Source of the DNA: Fen-671 sp963794745
Lineage (GTDB): Bacteria > Actinomycetota > Acidimicrobiia > Acidimicrobiales > Palsa-688
Direction of reading: 5' to 3'
Length of the DNA stretch: 64,000 nt
Assembly (NCBI GenBank): GCA_963794745.1
Contig: CAWCEZ010000008.1
Coordinates: 1-64,000 of the forward strand
In this document: positions 55,902-64,000 of the stretch, in pieces
How positions within the stretch are numbered: the first letter of the stretch is position 1
Layout: each line of letters opens with the position of its first letter
The notes under the pieces: model-generated
Told to the model about the DNA's origin: nothing
Databases searched by the model: none
The model's input: only the letters and a program-made list of their open reading frames with translations
Program-made: the position numbers and the translations under genes

Positions 55902-56755
55902 GCCCTTCCTTGCTCCAGCGCAGTGGCTCGGAACGCCAGATCCGCATAGTCATCACCCCACCACGCCGGTGGGCGCTCCCCAGCATTGCAAGGCTCTGGG
56001 AAGGGCGGGAGATCCTGATGCGCTTTGCCGCTCGCGACATCACACTGCGTTACCGGCAAACGGCGCTCGGGATTGTCTGGGTCATACTCCAGCCGTTACT
56101 GGCAGCGGGTGTGCTGACCTTCGTCTTCAGCAGCGTCGCCAAGCTCCCCAGCGGTGGCGTGCCTCCGATCCTGTACACCTTCGCAGGGATGCTCGTGTTC
56201 AACCTGGTCAGCAGCGTGATCAGTCGCGGCTCGGGCTCGCTGGTCGCCAACTCCGCGCTTGTCTCGAAAGTCTTCTTCCCCAGGCTGCTCGTGCCCCTCT
56301 CGACGGCCGGGTCCGCGCTCCTCGACTTCGTGGTCTCGCTCGGGTTCATGGGGATCCTCCTCGCTATCTACGGGGTCCTCCCAGGGGTCGCCGTCGTCCT
56401 GGTCCCGGTATGGATGGTCCTCGCGGTTTGCCTGGCAGCAGGGTTCGCTTTCGTGACGTCGGCTTTGACAGTCAACTACCGCGACGTGGCGTACGTGACA
56501 CCATTCGTGTTACAGATCATGCTCTACGCGAGCCCCGTCGCGTACTCGCTCGGCAAGATCTCGCCGCACTACCGCATCGTCTATGACCTCAATCCCATGA
56601 CGTGGCTGCTCGAGGACATCCGCTGGTCCCTCTTGAACCAACCCCGGCCCAGCGCCGTGATACTGGCGCTATCTTTCGCCTTACCGCTAGCCGTCCTGCT
56701 GTTAGGGTCGCTCATCTTCCAGAAGATGGAACGCGGGTTCGCCGACGTTATCTAG
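55898..56755 (+). CDS. wzm: polysaccharide ABC exporter permease (Wzm-type, ABC-2)
   Basis: 285-residue membrane protein with six hydrophobic spans, intact. The cytoplasmic gate and family motif EILMRFAARDITLRYRQTAL precede the first span (GIVWVILQPLLAAGVLTFVF), and VNYRDVAYVTPFVLQIMLYA with SPVAYSLGKI lies near the end, as in Wzm/TagG permeases. The ATG at 55898 overlaps the Wzt stop, so both subunits are co-translated. Together they would export the lipid-linked polysaccharide. The locus also has a Wzy/WaaL-like protein and, at 17.8 kb, a Wzx-like flippase, so two export modes coexist. Confidence 0.9.
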   Translation: MSPSLLQRSGSERQIRIVITPPRRWALPSIARLWEGREILMRFAARDITLRYRQTALGIVWVILQPLLAAGVLTFVFSSVAKLPSGGVPPILYTFAGMLVFNLVSSVISRGSGSLVANSALVSKVFFPRLLVPLSTAGSALLDFVVSLGFMGILLAIYGVLPGVAVVLVPVWMVLAVCLAAGFAFVTSALTVNYRDVAYVTPFVLQIMLYASPVAYSLGKISPHYRIVYDLNPMTWLLEDIRWSLLNQPRPSAVILALSFALPLAVLLLGSLIFQKMERGFADVI

Positions 56756-56945
56756 ACCTGTGGTGCTGTTCAGGCAAACGAGGAACCCGCCAACCACGGT
56801 TCGCGCGCCAGGAGCCGTCGATGGTGGGTAAGGCACCCCCGAGCATACGATGTCGGAATCTTCGGGCCGCGCGCTCGCACTTAGCCGGGTGTGCAGGCAA
56901 AATGGTATTCGTAACACGTAGTCATCGCGTACCCAGGAGGGCGTC

Positions 56946-57941
56946 TTGAGGTCTATCGTCAAATACCAAGCGAGCTCCGGCTCAGAGGCCCAAGCCAAGG
57001 CCTTGGACGAACCCGACCTGGCTACAGCGTTGGCTTTAGCTGCAGCTGCCCCGCATACGGGCAGGCTGGCGGGCTTTGAATCGCTGGGCCGCTCAGCGCT
57101 ATCGCATTCAGTGCTCGTAGCGGCGGCGGCACTCCTCGGCCTCGCGGCCGGTGCCGGGGCCGGCTTTGAGCACGCCCCCACGTACACCGCTCAGGCCCAG
57201 CTCATCGTCGGTCGCACCTCTGAGCTGGCAGAGAACCAAATCCCCGGGCTCGCCTCTGCAGTCCAGGGCCTCGCGAGCAACTACGCACGGCTGATCACCA
57301 GTTCCAGCGTGGTGACCGATACCGAGAGCAAGCTCCACAGCACGTCCTTGCCGGGCAGCCTTTCGGCATCGCCGGTGCCCAATTCGTCCATTATCAACGT
57401 CCTCGCTAGCTCGCCGACACAGGCGCAGGCATTGAGCCTGGCCAACGCGGGGGCTGAGGCGCTGGTCACCGTCGTCACCCAGGTGACCAACGACGATGCC
57501 GCCCAACTCGAGCCGCTCATCGCGAGCTACCAGCAAGCTGACAGTGCCACCGAAAAAGCCACGGCAGAAGCCGGTTTCTACCAAACCGAGCTCAACAACC
57601 TCGTCGGCAAGATCGGCAATGACAGCCCCACGGCCGGGCAGCAGGCGGAAGAGCAAACTCTCAATACCAAGATCGCGCAGTGGGAAACTCAGGCTGACCT
57701 TTCCAGGCTGCAGGCCGACGCCTACATGAACCAGTACAACGCGGCCCTCCCGCCGCTCCAGTCGCAGCAGGAGATGGTCCAGGAGGTCGGTACCGCCGTG
57801 TACAACGGCAGCAACCGGAAGGCCTACATCGAAGCGGGCGGGCTCGTCGGCCTGGTCGGGGGCCTGGTCGTCGGCATGGCTGGTGCAGCTCTGATCGACA
57901 CCCGCAGAGGTCGGCGCAGCGGGACTGCCCGCCTCAGCTAA
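56946..57941 (+). CDS. Wzz-like polysaccharide co-polymerase / chain-length protein
   Basis: 331 residues with one membrane span near each end (SVLVAAAALLGLAAGAGAGF at about 55-75 and GGLVGLVGGLVVGMAGAALI at about 295-315) and an extracytoplasmic middle. The middle begins YTAQAQLIVGRTSEL and is helical and Gln/Ala-rich (about 180-280), the layout of Wzz/YveK chain-length regulators. No tyrosine-kinase domain is attached. The TTG start at 56946 is well supported by AGGAGG five bases upstream. The frame is intact and the ligase/polymerase-like gene follows 20 bases after the stop. Confidence 0.8.
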   Translation: MRSIVKYQASSGSEAQAKALDEPDLATALALAAAAPHTGRLAGFESLGRSALSHSVLVAAAALLGLAAGAGAGFEHAPTYTAQAQLIVGRTSELAENQIPGLASAVQGLASNYARLITSSSVVTDTESKLHSTSLPGSLSASPVPNSSIINVLASSPTQAQALSLANAGAEALVTVVTQVTNDDAAQLEPLIASYQQADSATEKATAEAGFYQTELNNLVGKIGNDSPTAGQQAEEQTLNTKIAQWETQADLSRLQADAYMNQYNAALPPLQSQQEMVQEVGTAVYNGSNRKAYIEAGGLVGLVGGLVVGMAGAALIDTRRGRRSGTARLS

Positions 57942-57961
57942 CTCAGCCCGGCCAAAAAACC

Positions 57962-59391
57962 GTGCACCTTCTGCAACTCGCCAGCCAACCTGGCACCTTC
58001 AACGACATACTCTTGGTCGGCCTTGCTCTCGTAGCGCTCGCGGGCGTTTACCTGGCGAGCCGGACCGACGTAACCGTTCTCCTCGTTGGGGCCTTGGCGC
58101 TCGAACTTTTCTCGGGCAACTGGGGCCTCATCGGGCTCCCGGGCCCGCTCGACCGAGTAGCCATGGCTGTTGCCCTCGGGGCCTGGTCCTAAAGGGCACT
58201 CGCAACGTCGGGGCCAGACGGCTTGTCCTGCGGCCGCTGCACTTGGCACTTTTGTCGGCGTTGGCGTGGTGCGCAGCTTCAGGCCTTATCGCCGGCACCA
58301 TCGTGCACAGCTTGGGCTTCTACGCTTTCCTCGACCGCTTTGGCTTCTTCCCGTTCCTATTGTTCTGTCTCGCGCCAATCCTCTTCGGGACACCGAGACA
58401 ACGCAACATTTTACTTGTCGGCCTTGTCGGCATGGCCCTTTACCTCGGCTACACGGGGTGCATGGAAGGCCTCCATATATGGAAGCTCGTGTTCCCCCAC
58501 TACATCGCCAACCAAAACGTCGGTATCCAGTGGGGGCGCGCCCGTGGGCCGTTCCTCGAGAGCACCGGCGACGGGTTCTGCACATTTGTATGCGGCACTG
58601 GGGCTGTGATCGCCCTAAAGACCTGGTCAAAACGTGTTCACTGGGTGTGTTACCTGGCGATTGGACTTGACTTCGGGACGCTGTTCTTCACCCTGACGAG
58701 GGGCGTCTGGATAGGTACCTTCGTCGGGATCGTCGGCACCATGATGCTCACACAAAGGACGCGCCGCCTTATCATCCCCCTCATGTTGGCCGGCCTCATC
58801 GTCGTCGGCGGGACGCTCGTCGTCTCCCCGACGATACGCGGAGAGGCATTTGGCCGGGCGGAGAGCCAATCGCCTGTGTGGGACCGGCAGAACACGGACC
58901 TTGCGGCCCTTCGCATCGTCAAGGAGCACCCCCTCTTCGGCGTCGGCTGGGAAAACTTCACCAACGTAGGTTCGGAGTACATGCTCCAGCAGCCCGACTA
59001 CCCGATAACGGGGGTGGGCCTGGAGGTCCACAATGTGTTCCTTTCCCATGCCGCCGAGCTAGGGATCCCGGGCCTGCTCCTGTGGCTCGCAGGCTTCAGT
59101 GGGGCAGTACGGAGGGCACTTTTCCCGGAGGGGTTGCTCAGGAGGACCACGCCCGCCCCAGGGCCGCCACCGGACCCTGACCTCCAGCTCTGGCGAGCTG
59201 GGGGTTTCGCGATCGTGCTGTGCTTCTTGGTCATCGCGAGCCTCGCGCCCTTCAGTGAAGCACTGCCCAATACCTTGTTGTGGATCTGGTTGGGCATCCT
59301 TGCGGCGCCGTACACGAGCGTCGTGCGGACCAGGGCTGCGCACCGGCGTACCTCGCACCGGCCGCCGCTGGTCTTGGCAGTTGTGGAATAA
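57962..59391 (+). CDS. O-antigen ligase/polymerase-like membrane protein, one frameshift
   Basis: About 476 residues with 10-12 membrane spans. The first 76 residues lie in one frame; a missing C near 58189 moves to a second frame (LKGTRNVGARRLVLRPLHLA) that runs to 59391. The Wzy_C-type signature is in the large outer loop: FTLTRGVWIGTFVGIVGTMM, then LRIVKEHPLFGVGWENF and the loop His in LEVHNVFLSHAAELGIPGLL. Such proteins polymerise repeat units or ligate polymer to a carrier. GTG at 57962, 20 bases after the Wzz-like gene. Confidence 0.82.
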
Positions 59392-59663
59392 ACAAGCCAG
59401 GAGAAATGAACCGGAAAGCGTGCAGCGCCCGCCAACGCGCTTAATTCCGCCACTAACGGTTGTGATATACCCGTAAGGCGACGATCCTAAACATCTTTTC
59501 TTTACCCCCTCTGAACAGCCTCTTTGCCCCTTAGAGGGGCGGCTATTACTTAGCACAGACATCCTTTAATAATTCACCTGCAATAAGCGCAAAACGCCGC
59601 GAAATACCCGAAAACCGCATAGCACAGGTAAAGGCGCAGCGGGGATCGCGCCGAGGGGAAGTT
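59392..59663. other. intergenic region with short hairpin
   Basis: 272 bases between the ligase-like gene and the first secreted paralogue. GCCCCTTAGAGGGGC at about 59526-59540 forms a small hairpin. The 59465-59600 part is AT-richer than its surroundings and probably holds the promoter for the secreted gene. No riboswitch was recognised. Confidence 0.4.
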
Positions 59664-61292
59664 ATGTCCAAGACCCCCCTCGCACCAATCACACCTAGCA
59701 GCAAAAGGGCCCGCGGAGCCCTCCGAAAGAACCGAGCTCGTGTCGTCACTTCAGTTTGTGCCGTGTGTTGCCTGGCAAGCGCCGCCTACGGCACAGGCAT
59801 CATGTCGGCCTCAGCCTCCTCCCCCCGATCGGACGTCAGCACGACCTCGGGCCATCCCGGCACGGGAGCCCTCGACCTTGCAAACATAAGGGAAGTTGCC
59901 CGCCTCACCGGTTCGGGCAAGTTGCGACACGCACTCGCGCAGGACCGCCAGCACAAGCGTCACGGGGAACCGACAACCACCACGACGACCACTGTTCGCA
60001 AGACCACGACAACCGTAGCCCCCACGACATCGACGACAGGCGCCCCCCGCACAGGCAGCGGCCACCCGTCCACAACGGTCGACCCAACGACGACCGCGCC
60101 AGCGGCGACGACGACCGCTCCGGCGGCCACGACTACCACGGCCAGGCCCACAACGACCACCACAGCCGGACCGGGGACAGGCGGCGGCCAACCCCACCCC
60201 ACCACCACTGTTGACCCGACGACGACGGCTCCTGCCGCTACGACCACCACCAGGGCGACTACGACCACCACTAGGCCGGCAACTACGACCACCACTAGGC
60301 CGGCGACGACGACCACCACGGCGGCTACGACAACAACGACTGCCGCTACGACAACCACGACCGCTCCGACCGGGTCGGCCTCTGGGCCGCCGGCCGCACT
60401 GATGCCCAACAGCCTCTTCAACAGCAATGTGCAGTCATGGCCCGTGGACTCGCAGTCTTCGGCGCTTGTCAACAACGTTGTCGCCCAGTACGAGGGCGCT
60501 TACGGAGAGATCGGGGTCAATTTCAACCGGCCGGTCTACGAAGCCGCGAGCAACACACCCGATGTCCAGGTGAGCGTGGCTTCTGGTTGCAACGACTTTA
60601 CGGGTGACCAGTCAGCCCCCGACGGGTCGGGAGCTACGGGCACAGAAGTCCCGATCCCGTCCTATGCCCAAGCAGGCGACAGCTCGGACAACATCCTGAA
60701 CGTCTACCAGCCTTCGACCAACAGGGCCTGGGAGTTCTGGGAAGCAGCGCAAAACAGCAACGGTACGTGGTCGGCGTGCTGGGGTGGCGAGATAAACATG
60801 GCCACTTCGAACGGCGTCTTCCCGAACGGCTACGGCGAGACGGCCTCAGGTATCAGCAACCTGGCTACCGAGATCAGCGAGGCGGACGTCGCCTCGGGAT
60901 CGATAAACCACGCTATCGGGATAGAAGTCCTCGGCAACGAGTGCGATTACTACATCGCACCCGCCAACCGCGGCGACTGCAGCCAGAGCATAAACGGCGC
61001 CCCCTCTGAGGGCTCTTGGTTCCGCTTCGCACCGGGGACAACGATGCCGTCCGGGTTGTCGCCGTTCGCACAGATGGTGTTCAAGGCGGTCCAGACATAC
61101 GGCATGGTGGTTACCGACCAGGGCGGCGCCGTGATGCTCGAGTCCGATATGGCCGACCCCGGCCCGTGGGAGCAGGCCGGCGGCAGCGTCGCCAGCGACC
61201 CGATCAACAATGCCACGGACAACTTGGCCGAGTACCAGCTGGTGGCCAGCCTGCCTTGGCAGGACCTGCAAGCGATCGACCCGCCGAGCTAA
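59664..61292 (+). CDS. secreted protein with Thr/Pro linker and unnamed C-terminal domain (paralogue 1)
   Basis: 542 residues, intact. A signal/anchor segment (VVTSVCAVCCLASAAYGTGI, about 30-50) is followed by a Thr/Pro/Ala linker of about 130 residues and a C-terminal domain of about 300. That domain contains NSLFNSNVQSWPVDSQSSAL, GVNFNRPVYE, DNILNVYQPSTNRAWEFWEA, SACWGG, YGETASGISNLATEI, NHAIGIEVLG and SGLSPFAQMVFKAVQTYGMV. The same domain recurs in the next two genes. I recognise no named family; the layout is of an extracellular or wall-attached protein. The ATG start has no strong ribosome site. Confidence 0.8.
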   Translation: MSKTPLAPITPSSKRARGALRKNRARVVTSVCAVCCLASAAYGTGIMSASASSPRSDVSTTSGHPGTGALDLANIREVARLTGSGKLRHALAQDRQHKRHGEPTTTTTTTVRKTTTTVAPTTSTTGAPRTGSGHPSTTVDPTTTAPAATTTAPAATTTTARPTTTTTAGPGTGGGQPHPTTTVDPTTTAPAATTTTRATTTTTRPATTTTTRPATTTTTAATTTTTAATTTTTAPTGSASGPPAALMPNSLFNSNVQSWPVDSQSSALVNNVVAQYEGAYGEIGVNFNRPVYEAASNTPDVQVSVASGCNDFTGDQSAPDGSGATGTEVPIPSYAQAGDSSDNILNVYQPSTNRAWEFWEAAQNSNGTWSACWGGEINMATSNGVFPNGYGETASGISNLATEISEADVASGSINHAIGIEVLGNECDYYIAPANRGDCSQSINGAPSEGSWFRFAPGTTMPSGLSPFAQMVFKAVQTYGMVVTDQGGAVMLESDMADPGPWEQAGGSVASDPINNATDNLAEYQLVASLPWQDLQAIDPPS

Positions 61293-61409
61293 CCCTTGGG
61301 CGGTCCATCGTCAGGGGGCAGCCCGGGGCGGCAACGGGCAGCCCCTCTGACGGTACTGCGCTCGGCTCGCGGTGAGCTTGCTTAGCTCAAGGCGCTAGCG
61401 TCGTCTGGA

Positions 61410-62807
61410 GTGGTCGACCGCAGGACAGCAATTACCGTGGTGGTAGCCGCCTCTTTGGCCGCTGCCACCTTCGGCTTTTCCCCAGCGATCGCCCCTGCTG
61501 CCAAGCTGGCTGCGCCAATAGTGGAGACGGTCGCCGACCCCCACGGCGGCTACTGGGAAGTAGGGGCCGATGGAGGCGTTTTCTCCTACGGAGGCGCCAA
61601 GTTTTACGGCTCGCTCCCAGGCGACAAGATCAAGTCCCGCAACATCGTAGGGATGTGCGCCACCCCCACCGGCAACGGTTATTGGCTGCTCAGCTCCACG
61701 GGGAACGTATACCCCTTCGGGCAGGCACCCAAGTTGGGCCACGCCGGCCCCGGTGCCACTGCGATCCTCCCCGATGGCGCCGGCTACCAGGTCGTCTACC
61801 CCAAGGGCAAGACGGTCGCCTTCCTGCCTCGAGCCCAGCCTCCGAGCTCCGCGGCGAGCTCGGCCCCAGTGCCTTCTTCGACACCGCCGGCATCGCTCAT
61901 GCCTAAGAGCATCTTCAACAGCGATGTGCAGTCGTGGGCCGTCGACCCGAGCTCGTCAGCTCTCGTGGCCAACTTGGTCTCCCAGTACCAAGGCGCATAC
62001 GGCCAAATCGGGGTCAACACCAACAGGCCCGTCTACGAGGTACCGGCTGACCAGGCAATGGTCCCGGTAACGGTGCAGTCGGGTTGCCGTGACTTCACCC
62101 AGGACACGGGCAAGAAAGCACCCATACCTGCCAACGCCGAGCCCGGTGACAGTTCCGACAACATCCTGACCGTATACCAGCCATCGACACACACCGCCTG
62201 GGAGTTCTGGGAGGCTGCGGTCAGCCACGGCTCCTGGTCGGCCTGCTGGGGCGGCAAGCTGGATATGGCCACCACGAACGGTGTGTTCCCCTATCCCTAC
62301 GGCGAGACAGCTTCGGGTATCAGCAACCTGGCGACAGAGATCACCGAGGGGGACGTTGCCTCTGGGGCGATCGACCACGCGATTGCCTTCCAGATCCTGG
62401 GCGACACTTGCGACTGGTCCGCCACGTCGGCCAAGGGAGGTCTCTACCCGGCCGACCGCACCGACTGCGGCCAAGACATTTCCGGCGCTCCGGCCGAAGG
62501 CCAGTGGTTCCGCTTCGCCCCGGGTACACAGATGCCGACCGGCCTCACCCCGTTCGCCCAGATGGTCTTCAAGGCTGTCCTGACTTACGGCATGGTCATC
62601 GTCGACCAAGGGGGCGCTGTTTCGATCGAAGCCGACGTGAACGGCTGGGTGGACGGGACCACAACGGTTGTAGGTCCCTGGGAGGAAGAGGGGAACCCGG
62701 TCAGTACCGACCCGATCAACAACACCACCGGGACCACGCCTGCCTACGAACTGGTCGCCAACCTGCCCTGGGCCGACCTACAGGCAATCGACCCGCCAGG
62801 GCACTGA
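61410..62807 (+). CDS. secreted protein with YWxVxxDGGVFSxG repeat and unnamed C-terminal domain (paralogue 2)
   Basis: 465 residues, intact, starting with GTG at 61410. The signal peptide TAITVVVAASLAAATFGFSP is followed by two blades of a short beta repeat (GGYWEVGADGGVFSYGGAKF and GYWLLSSTGNVYPFGQAPKL) and, after a Ser/Pro linker, the same C-terminal domain as its neighbours: SIFNSDVQSWAVDPSSSALV, GVNTNRPVYEV, DNILTVYQPSTHTAWEFWEA, YGETASGISNLATEI and DHAIAFQILG. The N-terminal half replaces the long Thr linker of paralogue 1. Probably extracellular; function unknown. Confidence 0.8.
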   Translation: MVDRRTAITVVVAASLAAATFGFSPAIAPAAKLAAPIVETVADPHGGYWEVGADGGVFSYGGAKFYGSLPGDKIKSRNIVGMCATPTGNGYWLLSSTGNVYPFGQAPKLGHAGPGATAILPDGAGYQVVYPKGKTVAFLPRAQPPSSAASSAPVPSSTPPASLMPKSIFNSDVQSWAVDPSSSALVANLVSQYQGAYGQIGVNTNRPVYEVPADQAMVPVTVQSGCRDFTQDTGKKAPIPANAEPGDSSDNILTVYQPSTHTAWEFWEAAVSHGSWSACWGGKLDMATTNGVFPYPYGETASGISNLATEITEGDVASGAIDHAIAFQILGDTCDWSATSAKGGLYPADRTDCGQDISGAPAEGQWFRFAPGTQMPTGLTPFAQMVFKAVLTYGMVIVDQGGAVSIEADVNGWVDGTTTVVGPWEEEGNPVSTDPINNTTGTTPAYELVANLPWADLQAIDPPGH

Positions 62808-62862
62808 TCGTCAATATCCACTAATTATCGCGCCGCGCCATTTCGCCTCGTACTTCTCTCGG

Positions 62863-62891
62863 TTGACGGGCCTGGGAGACTCGTGTAGGGT
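62863..62891 (+). promoter_or_regulatory. sigma-70-like promoter upstream of paralogue 3
   Basis: TTGACG at 62863-62868 and TAGGGT at 62886-62891 with exactly 17 bases between them, 52 bases before the ATG at 62943. The boxes and spacing fit a housekeeping promoter of actinobacteria. Confidence 0.5.
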
Positions 62892-62942
62892 CCGGGTTCA
62901 CACTTCCTCGCGCACACCCGACTGCGAACCGAGAGGTCACAC

Positions 62943-64000
62943 ATGCGTCCCAAAGTCCAGCCCTCACATGCGCGAAAGCAGTCTAAAGCTAAGACCGCGC
63001 TGAGTGCAAAGGAGGGGGCAGCGCGTGCTCAACCTGCCCACTTAACAAAGGAAAATGCGGCCGTTCAGCCCATTCGCCTTGCGCCAGCGTCCGGTCGCGC
63101 TCAGCCCGCTCACTTGGCCACAGGGCGCGTTCAGCCCGCTCATTTGAGCAAGAAGAAATCACGCGTTCAGCCCACGCATTTGGCATCAGTGGGGGGTCGC
63201 GCTCAGCCCACCCGTTCGGCCACAGGGCGCGTTCAACCATCCCATTTGGCTAAGGGAACAGGACGCGTTCAGCCCGCCCATTCAGTCAAGCGAGGCAGCC
63301 TTGGCGGGCGCATTTTCGTGCTGCCGGTCCGCAAACCGCTCGCACAAGTGGTCCTCGCTGTATGCGCCACAGGTATGGTGACCACCGCCACGGTCAGCAC
63401 GGGCGTGATGTCCGCGGTGGCTTCCGGCCGTTGGGCCGACGGCTTGGGCTTATCGGGAGAGCATCATCACCATTGGCACAACGACCAGGGAGGACCTGGG
63501 TCTTCCGATAGCGACACGACTTTGCCGGGCAGCGACACGACTTTGCCCGGCAGCGACACGACTTTGCCCGGCAGCGACACGACTGCCCGGCAGCGACACG
63601 ACTTTGCCCGGCAGCGACACGACTTTGCCCGGCAGCGACACGACTTTGCCTACAAGTGGTGCGACCTCGCCGACCAGTAACACGACGCTGCCTAGCAGCG
63701 GCACAACCTTGCCTACGAGCGATACGACGGTGCCCACCACCAATACGACCTTGCCGAGCACGAGCGGGTCGCAGCCGAGCGGTTCTGGGACGCCCGCCTC
63801 GCTTATACCCAACAGCATTTTCAACAGCAACGTGACGAACTGGTCTGTCAACTCGGATTCTTCAGCGATTGTGGCCAATATCGTCGCCCAGTACGAGAGC
63901 GCCTATGGGGAGGTTGGGGTCAACTTCAACCGGCCTGTCTACGAGGCGTCCAGCAACACACCCGATGTCCAGGTGAGCGTGGCCGATGGTTGCAACGACT
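62943..64000 (+). CDS. secreted protein with Gln-Pro-x-His repeats and unnamed domain (paralogue 3), frameshifted and cut by window end
   Basis: The first 115 residues are basic and hold eight units like RVQPAHL, RAQPAHL and RVQPTHL. Next is one membrane segment (LAQVVLAVCATGMVTTATVS) and a linker of DTTLPGS repeats. In the fourth repeat (63573-63591) two bases are missing, so the frame is lost until the other frame resumes SDTTLPTSGATS. After SLIPNSIFNSNVTNWSVNSD the shared C-terminal domain begins and leaves the window at 64000. Start ATG at 62943, with GAGAGG about seven bases upstream and a promoter at 62863. The frameshift could be phase variation, mutation or sequencing error. Confidence 0.7.
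63510..63650 (+). repeat. tandem 21-base repeat with one 19-base unit
   Basis: Six to seven tandem copies of a 21-base unit beginning AGCGACACGACTTTGCC, at 63510, 63531, 63552, 63573, 63592, 63613 and 63634. The unit at 63573-63591 lacks two T and changes the reading frame of the protein. Each full unit encodes SDTTLPG. Confidence 0.9.

Noticed and set aside
63510..63650. CRISPR-like array
   Set aside because: Coding tandem repeats with no spacers.
1..64000. tRNA, rRNA or riboswitch genes
   Set aside because: No cloverleaf with a TTCGA-type T-loop, no rRNA stretch and no known riboswitch core could be made out by reading; a covariance-model scan would be needed to exclude weak cases.

Overview
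This window is high-GC DNA from an actinobacterium. The TTG and GTG starts, Ser/Thr/Pro-rich secreted proteins and a 'GGYWEVGADGGVFSYGGAKFYGS'-type repeat split across a secreted protein at 61.5 kb would fit an acidimicrobial-type lineage, but no rRNA or other marker is present, so this placement is an inference. The whole window reads as an accessory and cell-surface region: polysaccharide synthesis, secreted repeat proteins, one RiPP cluster and mobile-element debris. Single-base frame breaks are very frequent (at least 15 genes), and the reading frame usually resumes cleanly. This suggests either an unpolished assembly or real decay, so broken genes are described with the frame they would have after correction.

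Layout. 1-2.2 kb: broken UDP-sugar dehydrogenase and a GT2 glycosyltransferase. 3.0-10.8 kb: a lasso-peptide locus. A minus-strand unit runs cupin-like protein, two LuxR-type regulators, PqqD-like leader-binding protein (B1), asparagine-synthetase-like cyclase (C), HPr-kinase-like kinase and a 53-residue precursor, ending in a hairpin terminator. An ABC exporter lies divergently, and the B2 transglutaminase-like protease lies beyond it, behind a secreted beta-propeller gene. 12.7-16.3 kb: remnants of an OxyR-like regulator, a tyrosine recombinase, a sulfotransferase and an IS3 transposase around one intact GT2. 16.4-19.2 kb: GT4 glycosyltransferase and a Wzx-like flippase. 19.4-22.9 kb: a tandemly duplicated ahpC-ahpD-mazF segment, with the first copy decayed, the second ahpCD intact, and the second mazF cut by an IS21 end. 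22.9-25.8 kb: a nucleotidyltransferase/2H-phosphoesterase fusion and a GT2.

25.9-38.8 kb: three large secreted repeat proteins, a UDP-GlcNAc 2-epimerase and two glycosyltransferases. 38.8-43.7 kb: MetY-type sulfhydrylase behind an FAD/NAD(P)-binding protein fused to a MetA-type acyltransferase, plus a YdcF-like protein. 43.9-59.4 kb: a polysaccharide locus with WecG/TagA transferase, polyprenyl-phosphate sugar transferase, two GT2s, Wzt/Wzm ABC export, Wzz-like co-polymerase and O-antigen-ligase-like protein. Interleaved with these are a stand-alone adenylation domain, LmbE-like deacetylase, tandem alpha/beta hydrolase, stand-alone carrier protein and ATP-grasp ligase. That set suggests carrier-protein-dependent amino-acyl decoration of the polymer. 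59.6 kb to the end: three secreted paralogues sharing one unnamed C-terminal domain.

The strongest candidates for something undescribed are the lasso-peptide cluster with its short precursor, the polymer aminoacylation set, and the two domain fusions.
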